Origin: Lichtheimia corymbifera B2541
Taxonomy: Eukaryota; Mucoromycota; Mucoromycetes; Mucorales; Lichtheimiaceae
Direction: 5' to 3'
DNA: 64,000 nucleotides
Assembly (NCBI GenBank): GCA_000697475.1
Contig: JNEU01001130.1
Span: 248,001-312,000, forward strand
Part shown: piece after piece, positions 23,120-36,443 of the stretch
How positions within the stretch are numbered: position 1 is the stretch's first letter
How the letters are laid out: each line of letters starts with the position of its first letter
Translations under genes and position numbers: made by a program
The notes under the pieces: model-generated
What the model was told of the DNA's origin: nothing
What the model saw: only the letters and a program-made list of their open reading frames with translations
Databases searched by the model: none

Positions 23120-24600
23120 CTAACATACATATACTATATGTTGCCTTGGATTGCTATTGGGAATGTAGGCAGCGTTCAGGACAACACCTGGCAAGGAGGC
23201 TGGGCACAAGGAGTGATCCTTGATCTTGTGCATGTACCAGAAAAAATTGGTTTCGTTTTCATTGGCAACTTGCTGCTCATATACTGTGTCAAAGCTAAGG
23301 ATGGGGTCATGACCGGGAACGCGAAGGTTGTAGCACCATCCCTCTGCTGGTGGTAGCGTTGTCGAGGTACCAAAGATTGGGAAAGCTGCTGCTTTTGATA
23401 TGAATGAACGTGGCAACAACCTGGCAAGCTCCTCATTCTCCAATGTTATAGGTGTAGATAAGGTGTTGAATGCCGTTAAAGCAAACACCTTACGCTGGAA
23501 CATAAACGTTGAATCCGGAGCCCGCCATATGCCTGGCGCCAGCCATCATGGTTGTTGTCAGGTCGAGAAAACCAACCAGAAACATGGCTTGCGAGCAAGC
23601 ATGCCAGCGAACCATGATGAACAAAGGAAACGAGGTCTCGTTCTGACCCGGGATCCATGTTGTCCATAGCCCACTTCAAGCCCTGATGCAACGCACGCCA
23701 TACAGAGTGGCAAATTCTCAGACCATTGGTGGTGGAGATAGCTTCAAATCATCAAGCATAGCTGTACAGGGCGACGATGAGGGATGTGTACTTGATGAGC
23801 CCGGCCATTTTGCAAAAATCTGCATGCTTGTATCAGTGATGGGCAATGTAAAAGCGTCAACATGCAGCTCTTCAGGAACGGGTTGATATGTGTCTTCATA
23901 TTCAAAGGTAATGTCTGACTCCTTGAGTAGGCAGGCGTGGAGGTTTTGTTGCGAAGCTCTGACTGTGAAGTTGAGTGGAACAGCCTCTAGTGCGGATCTT
24001 GGTGGTAGTTGGTTCCTGGAAACGAAAACGCCATAACGAGACAATGTCTTTGGATACCAGCCCTTCGGCCTATTCAAGCCAACACGTCAACGGAACAAGT
24101 CCTGTTGCAACTTTGGGGCTCTGAATGTACCTGTTGACACCAAGCATAAAGCGGGAATAGCAACGAACAAGAGGAAGCAACGACATCGCCATGACAACCA
24201 CGCTCATTCCATAGCACCTGGACTCACACACGCCCTGCCTGTATATGTTTAGAACTATATTAATACCTCACAATCAATAAGAGCACTCTTTATAATACAT
24301 TACCTTGATCGGGATATCGCGATTGGGATAACGGGCGAGGGTGAAAGAGAACTGTTTGTCATAAGCGTTGCTTGGAAAGCTGCTGGATTGTACCAAAAAG
24401 GGACTTGCACCATGTCAAATGCACGTGTCAACTCAGCTCCTGACATAGACCACATGATACCGAAACCAATTTTTGCAGATGCTTCACGCAGAGATAGTTA
24501 TATCGAAAGCAACAAGGTGACGTATATAAATGTTGACTCATCAAGCAACATGATCAAGCTTTACCTCATTATCAAGGTCCAATATCACCATACGACAATG
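23120..24600 (-). pseudogene. Unrecognised multi-exon gene, possibly decayed
   Basis: Several minus-strand pieces look like real exons. One is a segment ending in ARYPNRDIPIK. It is spliced to GVCESRCYGMSVVVMAMSLL (one hydrophobic segment), then to RPKGWYPKTLSRYGVFVSRN and a long beta-rich stretch (SDITFEYEDTYQPVPEEL) to about 23718. Further down are VHHGSLACLLASHVSGW and KVFALTAFNTLSTPITLENE ... FPIFGTSTTLPPAEGW. The joins after 23718 need a non-standard donor or meet stops, so the gene may be broken or my model incomplete. No family was recognised. It may be a membrane-anchored or secreted protein; that is inference only. Confidence 0.4.
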
Positions 24601-24634
24601 ATAGTAGGATAAAATTAAAGAGCACACAGAGGAA

Positions 24635-24800
24635 AGAAATGTGTGGGATTAGGATGGGTGGCGACAACATGCTTTTTATAGTTACATACTGTGGGCGTGG
24701 GTATCTCTGTCTGTTGGGTATGATGCATTGATAAATTGATGCATGGGCTGATAAAGTGATGGGACGCATATACCAGGAATAAGTCTGAGAGAGCCAAGTG
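24635..24800 (-). promoter_or_regulatory. Conserved promoter-like block A with TATA box
   Basis: On the minus strand a CTATAAAAAG TATA box (24672-24681) lies about 60-100 bp before the first coding-like sequence of the 23120-24600 gene. The surrounding ~150 bp shares words in the same order with 41455-41600: GTGGGCGTG, a TTGAT word, GCTGATAAAGTG, GGAATA, and GCCAAGTG/CCCAAGTG. That second block also lies upstream of a minus-strand relic. Confidence 0.5.
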
Positions 24801-25085
24801 CAATGTTGTCATGCATACATCGGCTAAATTAATGGCAGGTGATAAGAAATCTATCAAGGGGAAGAATCACTTGTACGCCTAGTGCACATCCCCGGTATTA
24901 CAAAGATGATTTAGCATGTTGTCAACGCACTCTTAATATTGGTATGCGTATTCGGTAAGAAGCGAAGATGATCGGATTACCTTCATCTGGCATTGCTCAA
25001 CCGTGGTTTGGATAAAAGGTGTGCAGACCATCTAATGACATAAAGCTAAAGGTCTATAATTCAAAAAGAGCAGCAGATAAATAGA

Positions 25086-25190
25086 TTCATTGTACAAGTT
25101 TTGTTCATTGTTGCTTTTAGTATTGATGTCTAAAAATGCTGATTTGCGGAAATAGAGGAAGTGGGGAAAGAAGAGGATGGGATGAAAAAG
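25086..25190 (+). repeat. Direct repeat, right copy
   Basis: Starts TTCATTGTACAAGTTT, then after ~37 bp AATGCTGAT, GCGGAAATAGAGGAA and GGGGAAAGAAGAGGAT. Matches 22698-22765 in order and orientation. It lies just beyond the 3' end of the DAHP synthase gene. Confidence 0.6.
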
Positions 25191-25247
25191 ACAAATGGAA
25201 GGGTATGATGCACGTTCTAATGATGAGGAAGAAAAAAGATTTGGGGA

Positions 25248-26434
<1,187 letters not shown>

Positions 26435-28156
26435 TGATAAAAGCTTATATATAAGATAAAGGGGAGAGTATGTACAAGAAGTAGTAGAAAACGAGAAAGA
26501 AAGCGAGAGAGATAACAAAAAATCGCGAACGTCCTTTTGTCTTTCATGCCCGACGATGGCTGATGATGAAAAACACAGTCAATCACCCTCGGAATGACTC
26601 ATTTCTAGTAACTACTTCTCACCCTGCCCATTATCCAACCCACTCCTTGTCCCCATTGTCATCCCATTTACATTTTTGTTTTCCTTGTCACATGTCTATT
26701 TAGATCATCAACCTCATTCTGCGGGCTATAAACCTTGCCATTATTTATTGGACAAGTTTCTGGCATCGAAGCAAGTGAGCTAATAGAGTGGGGGAGGGTT
26801 GATTGTAACGACTCTTTGTGTTGGAATAAGCCTTGCTTCCTTTCTCATCCAGTTCATTGGAACTTGTGTGGAAATGCATGTCAGCTTCATTATCATTCTA
26901 GTCCCCGATCAATATTGCTCAGGACGCATGTACCAGGACGCCGTCGGGGCTGTAGTATGTAGAAGGGTGCCATCGAATCCAACTCTTGCATATGCATCTC
27001 AGGAGGTAGCTGTATCCAAATCGATTTGAAAGAGCCCATTATTTCCATTCCCATAAACAATCGATACCATAGCAATCCACCACAGAACAAAGAAACGAGA
27101 GCAATGAATTAGAGACGTGGTAACATGGTGCATGTCGATTTATTCTTTGATCGATTGTTATATCTATCCTATGTCATTGTTGCAAAAGGTTCCAAGAGCG
27201 TTGGTCGAAACAAGTTATCCATGACACCAATCGTATCCATGATACCGATATCGTTCGTTGACCAGCAAACAGCCGAGCTCCATACAGGTCCATTTTCCAA
27301 CCAATAGTCTATCCTCAGCAGTAAAGGCATGTCCATTGTCGCAATCATACCGTGATTCGCTTATCTAGTTCTGGTAGGCTGCTGGGTCGCTGATCTCATA
27401 CACATGGCGTCAAGGTGATGGGTGGAATTGCGTAACCGTAGACTCGATCGATCGTCTTCCATTTGAGCTTGAATACACCAAAGACCGTCATATCATTTCC
27501 CAATCGCTCTTAAACCCTTCACGTTTGTCAAGAACAAGTGTCATCATCATGATCATCCTGGGATCTGAGATGGATGCATTTAGTACTTATCAAATTTGTA
27601 GTCCGCTTATCTCCTCAATATGCCCATTGAAATACATCTTCCATCTTTAAACCATGTTACGGCTGCGTTCTTTTTGTTGCCATTTGAGTAGCAGTCTCGA
27701 GGTTCAGCATTGTGTTTCAATTACATTTATGAATAAAGGCTAATAAAAGGGAAAGCTAAGGAGGAAGAGGCTGCATGATATGATGTGACGTGCTGTAGTA
27801 GTAGTTGATGCATGGCATTGCACGATTACATACGTAGACACAGTACAAGAACTTGTCATTATCCATTGTTATGAAAGAGAGAGAGAGTGTGTGTATAACG
27901 ATAACGACCCCTGAATGTCACGTCAACTCGTGTCCAATCCCAAAATTTGAATCAACTGAGTCAAGGACTTTTTCGATCCAGGTGATGATCCAATCAGGTT
28001 GCACTTTGATGAGTGAGCCATCCTTGACAAAACTTCTTTAACCATTTTGATTGGATATAACCCTGACTCACTGCAACAACCTCCATGATATAAAGCAAGC
28101 CCAACAAACCCACCCCTAGAAACTCTTGCAAAATTCCCGTTTCCTTTGTTGTCGTC

Positions 28157-28187
<31 letters not shown>

Positions 28188-28204
28188 TTGAGAAAATATC
28201 TTCC
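26435..28204. other. 1.8-kb divergent intergenic region
   Basis: Lies between divergent DAHP synthase and mitochondrial-carrier starts. The ends carry promoter-like pyrimidine or GA tracts, including a (TC)n run at about 28160-28188 just before the carrier ATG. On the minus strand near 26890-27340 there are short protein-like pieces (for example GNGNNGLFQIDLDTATS and GHAFTAEDRLLVGKW). They lie in different frames with stops between, which suggests an old relic at most. Confidence 0.4.
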
Positions 28205-29232
28205 ATGAGCAACAGCAGCGTATCCGCCTTTAGCAAACAACATCAACACACGGCCTCTGAGCTTTACAAATGTATGTAATTTGACATCTTTTAATGTGAT
28301 GATGTATCCTAATCCATTCATTCATTCTAGACCATTTTGTTGCTGGTGCCACTGCCTTGTCGTTGTCGTATTCATGCATGCATCCTCTCGATACGATTAA
28401 AACCCGCATCCAAGCCGATCCCAATCATTCGCTCCGTAAAGTATTTACTCGTGAGACGCTACGCAGCTTGGGCAAGGGATTTTTCGTTTCTGCTCTTGGT
28501 GCTGCCGGCCAAGGAGGTGCACGCTTTAGCACGTATGAGTTTTGCAAGAGCCAACTGGTGAACGAAAACAACAAACGCTATGCCATTCCTGCCACTGCCT
28601 TGTCAGCCGTGTTGGGTGATCTTGCTTCCAGTGTTATCAAAGTGCCTCGTGAAGTCGTTACAGCCAAACTTCAAACCGACCATTATGCTTCTGCTGTTTC
28701 TCCCGGTCATCGCGTCAGCGCCTCCTATGTCATTCAACAAACGCTCAAAGAAGAAGGACCCCGTGGTCTCTTTAGAGGATTCTGGGCTATTGCTGCACGC
28801 GATTCACCTTTTATGGTCATCTTGCTGGTCTCGTATGAAAACTTTAAAGCATTCCATCATCGATCTGTACGAAGAGATTGGATTCAACGTATGCACCAAC
28901 AACACCATGTCGTCGCTCATGCTGCCTTTGAAGAATGGGAAGCCGATATCCCAACCATGCGATCCATCTTGTATGGTGGTGTCAGTGGTTTCTTGGCTGG
29001 TTACTTTACGACCCCCATGGATGTTCTCCGCACACGCATGATCACTGAAAAGAAACGCCAAGCAGTATCGGTCATCTCTGTGGCGCAAAACATGTATCGC
29101 AATGCACAAGGCTCTCCTATCCGCGTATACCGTGAATTCTTTGCAGGTGCTATGCCACGCAGCATGTGGTGGTTTGGCATTTGTGGCATCTTTTTCCCTA
29201 CCTACGAAACTCTCAAATCAGTCATGTATTAA
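28205..29232 (+). CDS. Mitochondrial carrier family (SLC25) protein
   Basis: Two exons (28205-28271 and 28331-29232) give 322 aa. Three tandem carrier repeats are visible, each with the Px[D/E]xx[K/R] signature or a close variant: HPLDTIKTRIQ, VPREVVTAKLQ and TPMDVLRTRM. It begins the first repeat after a short hydrophilic N-terminus, as is usual for inner-membrane carriers. Conserved GxxxG and aromatic belt residues (LFRGFWAIAARDSPF, FFAGAMPRSMWWFG) are present. The substrate is not predictable by eye. The first intron is after residue 22, with codon Tyr split across it. Confidence 0.92.
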
Positions 29233-29407
29233 TTTCCATCATCTCGTCACCACCACGCATTCCCCTCATCCCATGTACCATAGCAAACTTCATCACCTCG
29301 CTGTTAATAGTATACCCTGGCAAAAAGTATAAAATCCCTTTCGTTTTTATTGACATATGGAAAATGTATACATGTGTATGGGCGTACAGGCAATGTTTGA
29401 TCTTGTG

Positions 29408-32400
29408 CTACGATCTCATCTGACTGACAAGTAGATTCTCGCTTTGGTGCAATCGCCATCCCAATGTAGATTCTGGGTCCTTTTCCACAAGCCAGGTTGG
29501 CCAATAATGTCGATCCAAGCGTACGACGCTTACATTGGCAACATTGCTTTTGGTCACATACTTGACACGGACATGATCATCCTTGTTGTGGTGGATCCTT
29601 TCGACAAGTTGCAGAAATGTATCCAGAGTATCCACGTGCTTTCCATTGATGGCTGTGATCCAGGTAGCTGCTTTTAATACCGCTTGAGCTGGTGAGCCAT
29701 GCGCACAAGATGAAATGTAGACACCTGCTGGAACTTTGTCGCATGTTTGTTCCTTGGCTGCGATAGGTGCATCTTGAATCAATAATCCTTGCCATCCAAT
29801 AACTCGGGTTGTTTCTCGTCCATCGTATAGCGTACTTTGGACTGTGCATTGCATCAACGTGCCATTTCGATATATAGTCTAGCACAATGGATGCATAAAT
29901 ACCTAGCACATATAAATTGTTTCAAATACATACCATTTCAAGAATCTCGTGTTTTGTGTATTGCGTGAGATCAGTGAGTCGAGTAACAGGCTGATGATTG
30001 ATTTCCAAAACAATATCACCCACTTCAAGTGCCTTTGCTGAAGGACTGGAAGGATCCATTTTACTCATGACATAAAGCACACGTTGTTGATCAGGTTGAA
30101 CTTGGATACTAAAAGGTAAGCCCAGTTGCCTTGCATTCGCCAGCTGCATTGTCCAGAATTCCACATCCAAGGCATAGGTAAAGTATTCTTCTTCTTCTTC
30201 ATGACTGAGGCAAGGTGCAACATAGCATACTGGAAGACCGCCCATCATCTTGGTAGTTCGTCGTTGGCCAAGCATGGTTTCTTGCTCACCCGTAGCAAAG
30301 GTCATCCAGAGTGCCAATACATATCCATCCTGCGTCGCTAACACTCCTCCTTGCCCTTCCATATCTTGTTCCAGCTGTATTGTTTCCACATTCACGGACC
30401 GATAGCGTGGTATCAGGCATTCTCGTGACCGAACACCTCTAATGGAAGATATGGCTCCTTGTTGATGGCTGATTTGGTTGTTGCCTATATATGCATCTTG
30501 ATGAATACATATCATCCCAATCACTACTACCCTTCTCCTTATTACCATCCAACCCAATGTAATGAATGGATTCTCCTGGTTTAGGCAATTGCCATGTTCT
30601 TGAATCCTCTTGAATAGGTGCATAATAAACTTGATCAGGGATACGTTCAAATGATAAGATGGCAAAGTTGTAATAAGGATGCATGAATACAACGGATGCT
30701 GGCACTGATACTTTGCAATGCAATGTCAGGGTGATGGAGCCCATAGCCACAGGGATGGTATCACGATCACAAATAACCCGTGGTGGATTGAGCGATAGGA
30801 CCAAACCAGTACCAAATGTATGAGAGTCTTGCAAGCCATCAATGATATGAGGGTGATAGCAGTCAATCGCCACAATACATTCTTTCAAGGTGTCAATGGA
30901 ATGTGCCGCCTGAATCTCACTGGGGGGTGGTGTGCTGGGTGGAGAAGGAAGCGAGTCAACGTGAATAGGTGCCAAGTCCTTGTATTCCCATAGACCCATT
31001 TTATCTATAAAAGAGGTTATTGAATGAAAATGTCAACAACAACAACAAGTACTTGCCATTTCGTGTCGCAAGGCGCATGGGATGCCATCGTCTATCCATA
31101 TGCAATACCATGACCCGCTCCTTTCGATTTGACATGGAATGATATCGTATGGGTACATGAGCACCATCCGGCACTCTTTGAACAAGCGAAACAAGATCAT
31201 CGAGATTGTGGACGGGTTGATTATCGAGTGATGTGATGATGGAACGTCGTAAGCAATAAGCAGTACCGAAAATGTATCCTGCTGCCGAAACATAGACGCC
31301 CTTGTTGAGTGGGATGCCATAGGAACGGGCCACTTGATATGAGACATCGTGTGCAATACCACCGCCTAATTCCAGGAAACGATCGGGCATGCTTTTATGC
31401 AAATCTTGTACCTGCATATGTAATCCCGTGATGCGTTCACCTTGCCGTAAAACAGTCAACTCGATAGGTCGGCCCACATGATCATCCAGCAAAGTTTCAA
31501 GCTGCACAAAATCCATGATCTCCATGCCATCCATTTCCAAAAGAATATCACCGGGTTCGAGCACAGCAGCATATGGCGTTGTTGTTGCATGAACGATCAA
31601 GAGACCATGGTATCCAGCGTGTCGCAAATCATGCTCCATAGAGGATGTTAAACCCAGCTGACGTAATTCATGGAATGAACAATGGCGAAATTCGGTATAC
31701 AAAGTGCCACGACTCACAGGTTGGCCATGCTGAATCAACTCGAGGGCTCGTTGGATACGATCCAATGGGAGGTAGTAACTCGCATTGCTGCGTCCGCCAC
31801 AGTTGAGTGCGATTGCTCTTCCTTCAAGGTCCAAGACAGGGCTACCACTGGATCCTGCACACGTGCCCGATGCTGCTTGCATGTAAAAGGTGTTGAAATC
31901 ATTGTATTCTCCAATACCATAGCTAGGTGCTTCTCGATGTAATTGTGCCATCGTGCCTGATAGGATGCTCAATTTTTCTCCTCCATTGTTGCTATGTATA
32001 GATCGGCTCATAAATAAGAGGGTGGTGATGATGATGCTTGACTTTTTTCTTTCTTACTTACCCCATGACACGAATCTCTTGTCCAACATGGGCTGTTTTA
32101 GGAGCAAGTGGGATGGATGGCACGTTGAGAAACTTGATATCAGAAGGATCATAGCGGAAGAATCCAAAATCATGTACAGGATCACGATAAATAGGTTGCA
32201 GGGGTAGTTCTTCATCGTTAGCCAACACTGCTTGTGCGACTACAGGGCCAGCACTGACGACATGTCGATTGGAGAGTATCAAGCCGGATGATACAATAAA
32301 TCCCGTTGCAGTAAAGGAGCCTGGTACGTCCGTATCAAAACTACGCACGCGAGTTGATTTGATGGTGACGATGCTTTGGACACACTTGTCCACGGTGTCT

Positions 32401-32408
32401 TTCCACAT
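29408..32408 (-). CDS. NMA111: Nma111/Ynm3-type HtrA serine protease with PDZ domains
   Basis: Five exons (32408-32062, 31991-31057, 31004-30546, 30484-29934, 29878-29408) join in phase to 920 aa. The first trypsin-like domain has an intact triad: His in LSNRHVV, Asp in [10 protein letters not shown], Ser in [12 protein letters not shown] units follow ([42 protein letters not shown]). The second half repeats the protease fold without the GxSGxP serine, then more PDZ ([16 protein letters not shown]). This double HtrA-PDZ layout is typical of the nuclear, apoptosis-linked fungal protease Nma111. The start ATG lies immediately at [16 protein letters not shown], so the usual longer N-terminal tail is short here. 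Intron 2 uses a GC donor (AATG|GCAAGT). Confidence 0.93.
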
Positions 32409-32504
32409 TTGCAATGATAAAGAGAGTGAGAGGGGGAGAGAGTCTCGAGAATGTGTGAAAAAGGATCGGGAAATATGTATAACAAATCCCCTGTTTATTG
32501 TTGT

Positions 32505-33095
32505 TCATATCAATTGTTGAGGATCGATATTAAATCGTTGACAAATGCCTTCCAATACGCGCCACAAGTCCCAATAACCGTACACGGATGCAATGCGATA
32601 CATTTCTTGAGCGATGCTTTTCATTCGTTGTTCTCCTTCGGGCGTATGACGTTCATTGATCGCTTGGAGCATTTCCATTGGCAATCGATCTGGTGCTAGA
32701 GGCGGATATTGCAGTAGTGATGATGATGATGGATCGATGAAGTCATTGTTGCTGGGTATATCGACAATTTGCAGGACAAAGAGATCAGCAGGTTGAATAC
32801 TGCTTGTACTCAGGATTCCCAAACATCCACATGCCTGCCGAAAATCCAGTATGCCATAGCGTTTTCCATGAGCCGTAAGTGATTGTGATAATAATAAAAG
32901 GAATTCTCGTTCTGCTGATGTTGCTGTGGATGCTATACGAAGCAGGTGTTTGGCTCTTGTTGGATACGTCGTAGGAGGATTGGTGACAAAGTACGCGACC
33001 GATAACATATCCGATGGAAGCCATACATTCGGAACAGAGCCTTCAATTGTACATGGTGCCGTGTAATTACCGAATGCCAACGTGCATCGTGCCAT
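32505..33095 (-). CDS. Conserved-looking protein of unknown function (196 aa)
   Basis: A single exon from ATG 33095 (MARCTLAFGNYTAPCTIEG) to 32505 gives 196 aa. The middle is helical (AKHLLRIASTATSAEREFLLLLSQSLTAHGKR is split by charged residues), and the end reads RIASVYGYWDLWRVLEGIC, suggesting a helical domain. No signal peptide or membrane segment. It shares a ~170-bp divergent promoter with the inhibitor-2 gene and sits 96 bp upstream of NMA111 on the same strand. The frame stays open 54 codons upstream of the ATG, but that part is promoter-like and pyrimidine-rich. No family recognised. Confidence 0.7.
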   Translation of the reverse strand: MARCTLAFGNYTAPCTIEGSVPNVWLPSDMLSVAYFVTNPPTTYPTRAKHLLRIASTATSAEREFLLLLSQSLTAHGKRYGILDFRQACGCLGILSTSSIQPADLFVLQIVDIPSNNDFIDPSSSSLLQYPPLAPDRLPMEMLQAINERHTPEGEQRMKSIAQEMYRIASVYGYWDLWRVLEGICQRFNIDPQQLI

Positions 33096-33268
33096 GAGTT
33101 GGTTGAATGGAAGACGAAGAAAAAAAAAAAAAGTGGTGTGAAAGCGGGAAAGGAAAAAAAGAGTACTCTCACAAAAAAACAAGCACGCGACGCTGCATAT
33201 CCGCTCATACACCCTCCCTCTCTCTCTTTTCACTCTCTCTTTTGCGCACGGGTGCATAATCCATACAC

Positions 33269-34070
33269 ATGAGCAGCGACCAACAACCCAAGCCCATTAA
33301 AGGCATTCTCAAGAAACCCAGTCAGTCCCCTACTGATAGTCAAGAAACAAGGTACAAGCTCTTAAGATGACTACGCTCCTTCATGGGAGAACATTAACCC
33401 CAACATATATATGTATATATAGTCGACTCAAATGGGACGAGGCCAATTTGGAGTTGAATGAAGAACAAAAGGATTCCACAATGAAGATTGACGAGCCCAA
33501 GACACCTTATATTCGATATGACCCAGAAACAGATCAAGTACTCAATATGGGTGGTAAGTGAGGCATGGATAAGGGTTTTGGAGAAGGCAACCAACGCATA
33601 CATATGAATTAGATGTCCAATTCCGGAATGCACATGATGAGCCTGAGGATTTTTCGTTGGACAATGGTAACGAGTCGGATCGATCCAGCACATCCAGCAG
33701 CAAAAAAGGACGTCGGGTGTATCTCAGCGATGACGATTGGGAATCGGATGATGAGAATAATGAAGAGAGCGAACAAGGCAAGTGCGGATGATGATGGTGT
33801 GTGGTTTAGTGATCGTCGGAGGGGACATTTCTATAGTAACACTGCATGGACGATGACGAAGACGCTAATGCCAGGTTTGACTCTATAGCTAAAAAGCAAC
33901 ACGAGGAATTTGCAAAGAAACGGGCTGAGCATTACAACATGGGCAACGTGCTTCGTCAACGGTGGGATCAAGTAGAAGATGATGACGACTCTTCCAATGC
34001 AGGAACCAATAACCAACCACCACCTGTCCCACCACTTCCGCGGCAACGTATCGACAAGATGGAAGAATAA
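33269..34070 (+). CDS. Protein phosphatase 1 inhibitor-2 (Glc8-type)
   Basis: Four exons (33269-33351, 33423-33553, 33613-33777, 33862-34070) give 195 aa. All three PP1-contact motifs of the family can be seen: KGILKKP near the N-terminus, [28 protein letters not shown] split by a usual linker, and [15 protein letters not shown] near the C-terminus. The TP in EPKTPY is the site phosphorylated by GSK3/cyclin kinases in relatives. Inhibitor-2 (yeast Glc8) binds and modulates protein phosphatase 1 in nucleus and cytosol. It is highly acidic between the motifs, as expected. The last intron has a GC donor (CAAG|GCAAGT) and an unusual acceptor ...GACGAAG. Confidence 0.88.
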
Positions 34071-35140
34071 ATCGTGTTGTGTTCTTTCCATTGACAGACC
34101 CTGAGCGGTGTACTACTTGAGCTTTGATCGGCAAAAGATCATAGGAGTTGTGTTGCTACTCTTTTTGGTAATAAAAATCATGGTCCATGCTGCCAACTGC
34201 AGTCTTTTAATTATCAAGTAGTGTGTGTGTGCGTGTGTGAGATGAACAATTGCAAAGTAGTTAAAGTTGGTAGCTCACTTTTCTTTCATTCGCTCCCCCC
34301 CTGGAACAACTCAATTACTCCTATTTGTAGAATCACATTGTTGTTGTATTATAAGCAAAAGCAAGTGAGAGAAAATTCCATCTTAATAAAAGAAATGAAA
34401 TGCGTCAATCTATCACTATTTTTATCCAATGGTTAATTACTACACATACGTACTCACAACCTATGAGGAAAAAAGATCAATGATGATGATGAGACAATTG
34501 TTGTTGACATGTATGGGATATTAAAAGATAAGATGATATGCAGCTTGTCATTAAACCTTGGGCAGTAATAAAGTATCTCCGTTTGAAAGAGACATTTTCT
34601 GTACTAAGAGAAATGATTACTTTCCATTCATGTGTGGTGAGCTTGCGTAGTCTTCATGCATGTTATGCAGATGGACGATCAGCGGCAAGGTAAAAAGTGC
34701 CATGGCCAGATGCCTTTTCAGGGATTTCAAGTCAAGTAATATTGTGTCATGCGCATCAATTTGAATAATTTTCTTGCCATTGGCTGTTGAGCATATCAAA
34801 ATTTCCCCCTGGACCTCGTGTGTACCTTGCCACCTTTGTACTTGCTTGCCCATCCACTTACCATTCCAAATACAACCCTCACTCCCTACATCAGCCTTGC
34901 TTTATGCGTTTACGTGCCTACGTTTATTGTCACACAAGGCAGCAATCTAAAGCTCATGTACAACTCAGCACCGTCTGGAACCAATCATTGCATCATGGTC
35001 GACTTGACAGCTGTTGACGTCCTTAAATACTTAAAAGGTCGTCCATCTCAACCATCGTTTACCCCATCTTATCATCTCTTTTTACTTTTGTTTACTACAC
35101 TTCTCTCTCTAATCTCTCTCTCACACATACACATACATAC
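34071..35140. other. Intergenic region with one small frame
   Basis: About 1.07 kb before the zinc-finger gene. A 78-residue minus-strand frame with a true ATG (34853-34617; MGKQVQRWQGTHEVQGEIL) has a plausible protein composition, but no known motif and no supporting splice sites. The 3' part (35000-35140) is a CT-rich and CA-rich leader with several pyrimidine runs, and is the likely promoter of the zinc-finger gene. Confidence 0.4.
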
Positions 35141-36027
35141 ATGATGACTTCTCCTTGTATCGCATCTTCCTTCACTCCCACTGTCTGCAGTGATTCCCAA
35201 AACAGCGTATTGAACAGCCTTGTTTCCATGGTCCCATCTTTTGAACAACAACAATACCATCATCCTTATGAGCCACGTCGTTTTAGCTATGCTGAAATGC
35301 TTTCTTCGGATCAGCCTTACTACATGGCAACCAACACTACACCTTCTCCACCACCCTCGTCTCTCAGCAGCATCAGCAGCAACAATAGCAGCACCGATGA
35401 TTTGATGGATCCTGTGGTGAGCATGGCAGCCTTGTCTAGCAACTTTTTGTCACCTGTCCATCCATTGGCATCTTCACACCGTCATTCAATCGGTGGTCCT
35501 GCTGTCTTTCCTCAGTTGAACTTTTATGACCCTTTGCCTAACCATGGTAATGTGCGACACCACTCTTTCAGCCATCCACCTGCTGCCGAACTGTACGAGA
35601 CCCCCAAGAAGCCATCATCCTCTGCAACAACCAAGAAAATGACACGCTCAAGGGGTCGTCGTGTCTCAAGTGCCCCTAGCAACAATGGCGCACGCATGTT
35701 CACGTGTACTGCTGACGGTTGTGGCAAGATGTTCAAGCGTTCAGAACACCTTAAGCGTCACATTCGATCTATTCATACCCTTGAAAAACGTAAGTTGCTT
35801 GTTATATATATGAAATCATATGGAAGATGTGAAATCTAACAAACATTTTAGCCTTTGAATGCCCTTATCAAAGCTGCAGCAAGCGTTTCTCTCGATCTGA
35901 TAACTTGAACCAACACATCCGTATCCATCGTCACAGCTCTTCTGCCAAGGACAATACAAAGCCATCCATGGCTACTACTACTACCAGTGCTCCTACTCAG
36001 CCAAGCCTTGTCCCAAGCTTCATGTGA
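35141..36027 (+). CDS. C2H2 zinc-finger transcription factor, Msn2/Msn4/SebA type
   Basis: Two exons (35141-35789 and 35852-36027) give 274 aa. A long serine/proline/asparagine-rich N-terminus is followed by a basic stretch (TRSRGRRVSS) and two tandem C2H2 fingers. Finger 1 is FTCTADGCGKMFKRSEHLKRH. The linker is IRSIHTLEKPFECPY. Finger 2 is SCSKRFSRSDNLNQHIRIH. The RSEHLKRH and RSDNLNQH recognition helices match those of Msn2/4-family stress factors, which bind AGGGG/CCCCT elements. The intron splits the proline codon of the inter-finger linker. It should act in the nucleus. The two in-frame ATGs at the start are adjacent. Confidence 0.9.
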
Positions 36028-36443
36028 TTTCGTTGTATCAAGCCATCAAGTCAGCAAGAAAACTTACAAAAAAATCAGCCGCCTAAGATGCTTGCCATCC
36101 GAATAGACGGTCTAATAATCATCCTTTTTTTATTCTTTCTCTCTCTCTCTTTCTCTTTACAGATTTTTCTTCATTTACTACTACAACACAACCACAACCA
36201 CCACATTCTAATGCCACCAAATGCCGTTTTCTATTCCCATTTAAGCTTATTACCCTTTCTTCTTTTTCCTATTAATGTCCATCCCCCCATTTCTGTTTTG
36301 TGTATATAAACAACATGCTCCAACAACAGTAAGATAAAGCACCAACAATACCATGAGTCTCAAATTTATCCAATCATTCAAGCAAATGTGTGTGACACGG
36401 CTGCATTTATTTGAAATGTCTTCCCTCCCCTTTTCTTCTTTTT

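Noticed and set aside
26890..27340. Minus-strand protein-like pieces as a real gene
   Set aside because: They lie in different frames with stops and no consistent splice sites; at best an old relic.
36411..36443. Longer RlmN start
   Set aside because: The upstream in-frame codon is TTG; the ATG at 36444 gives a sensible mitochondrial presequence.
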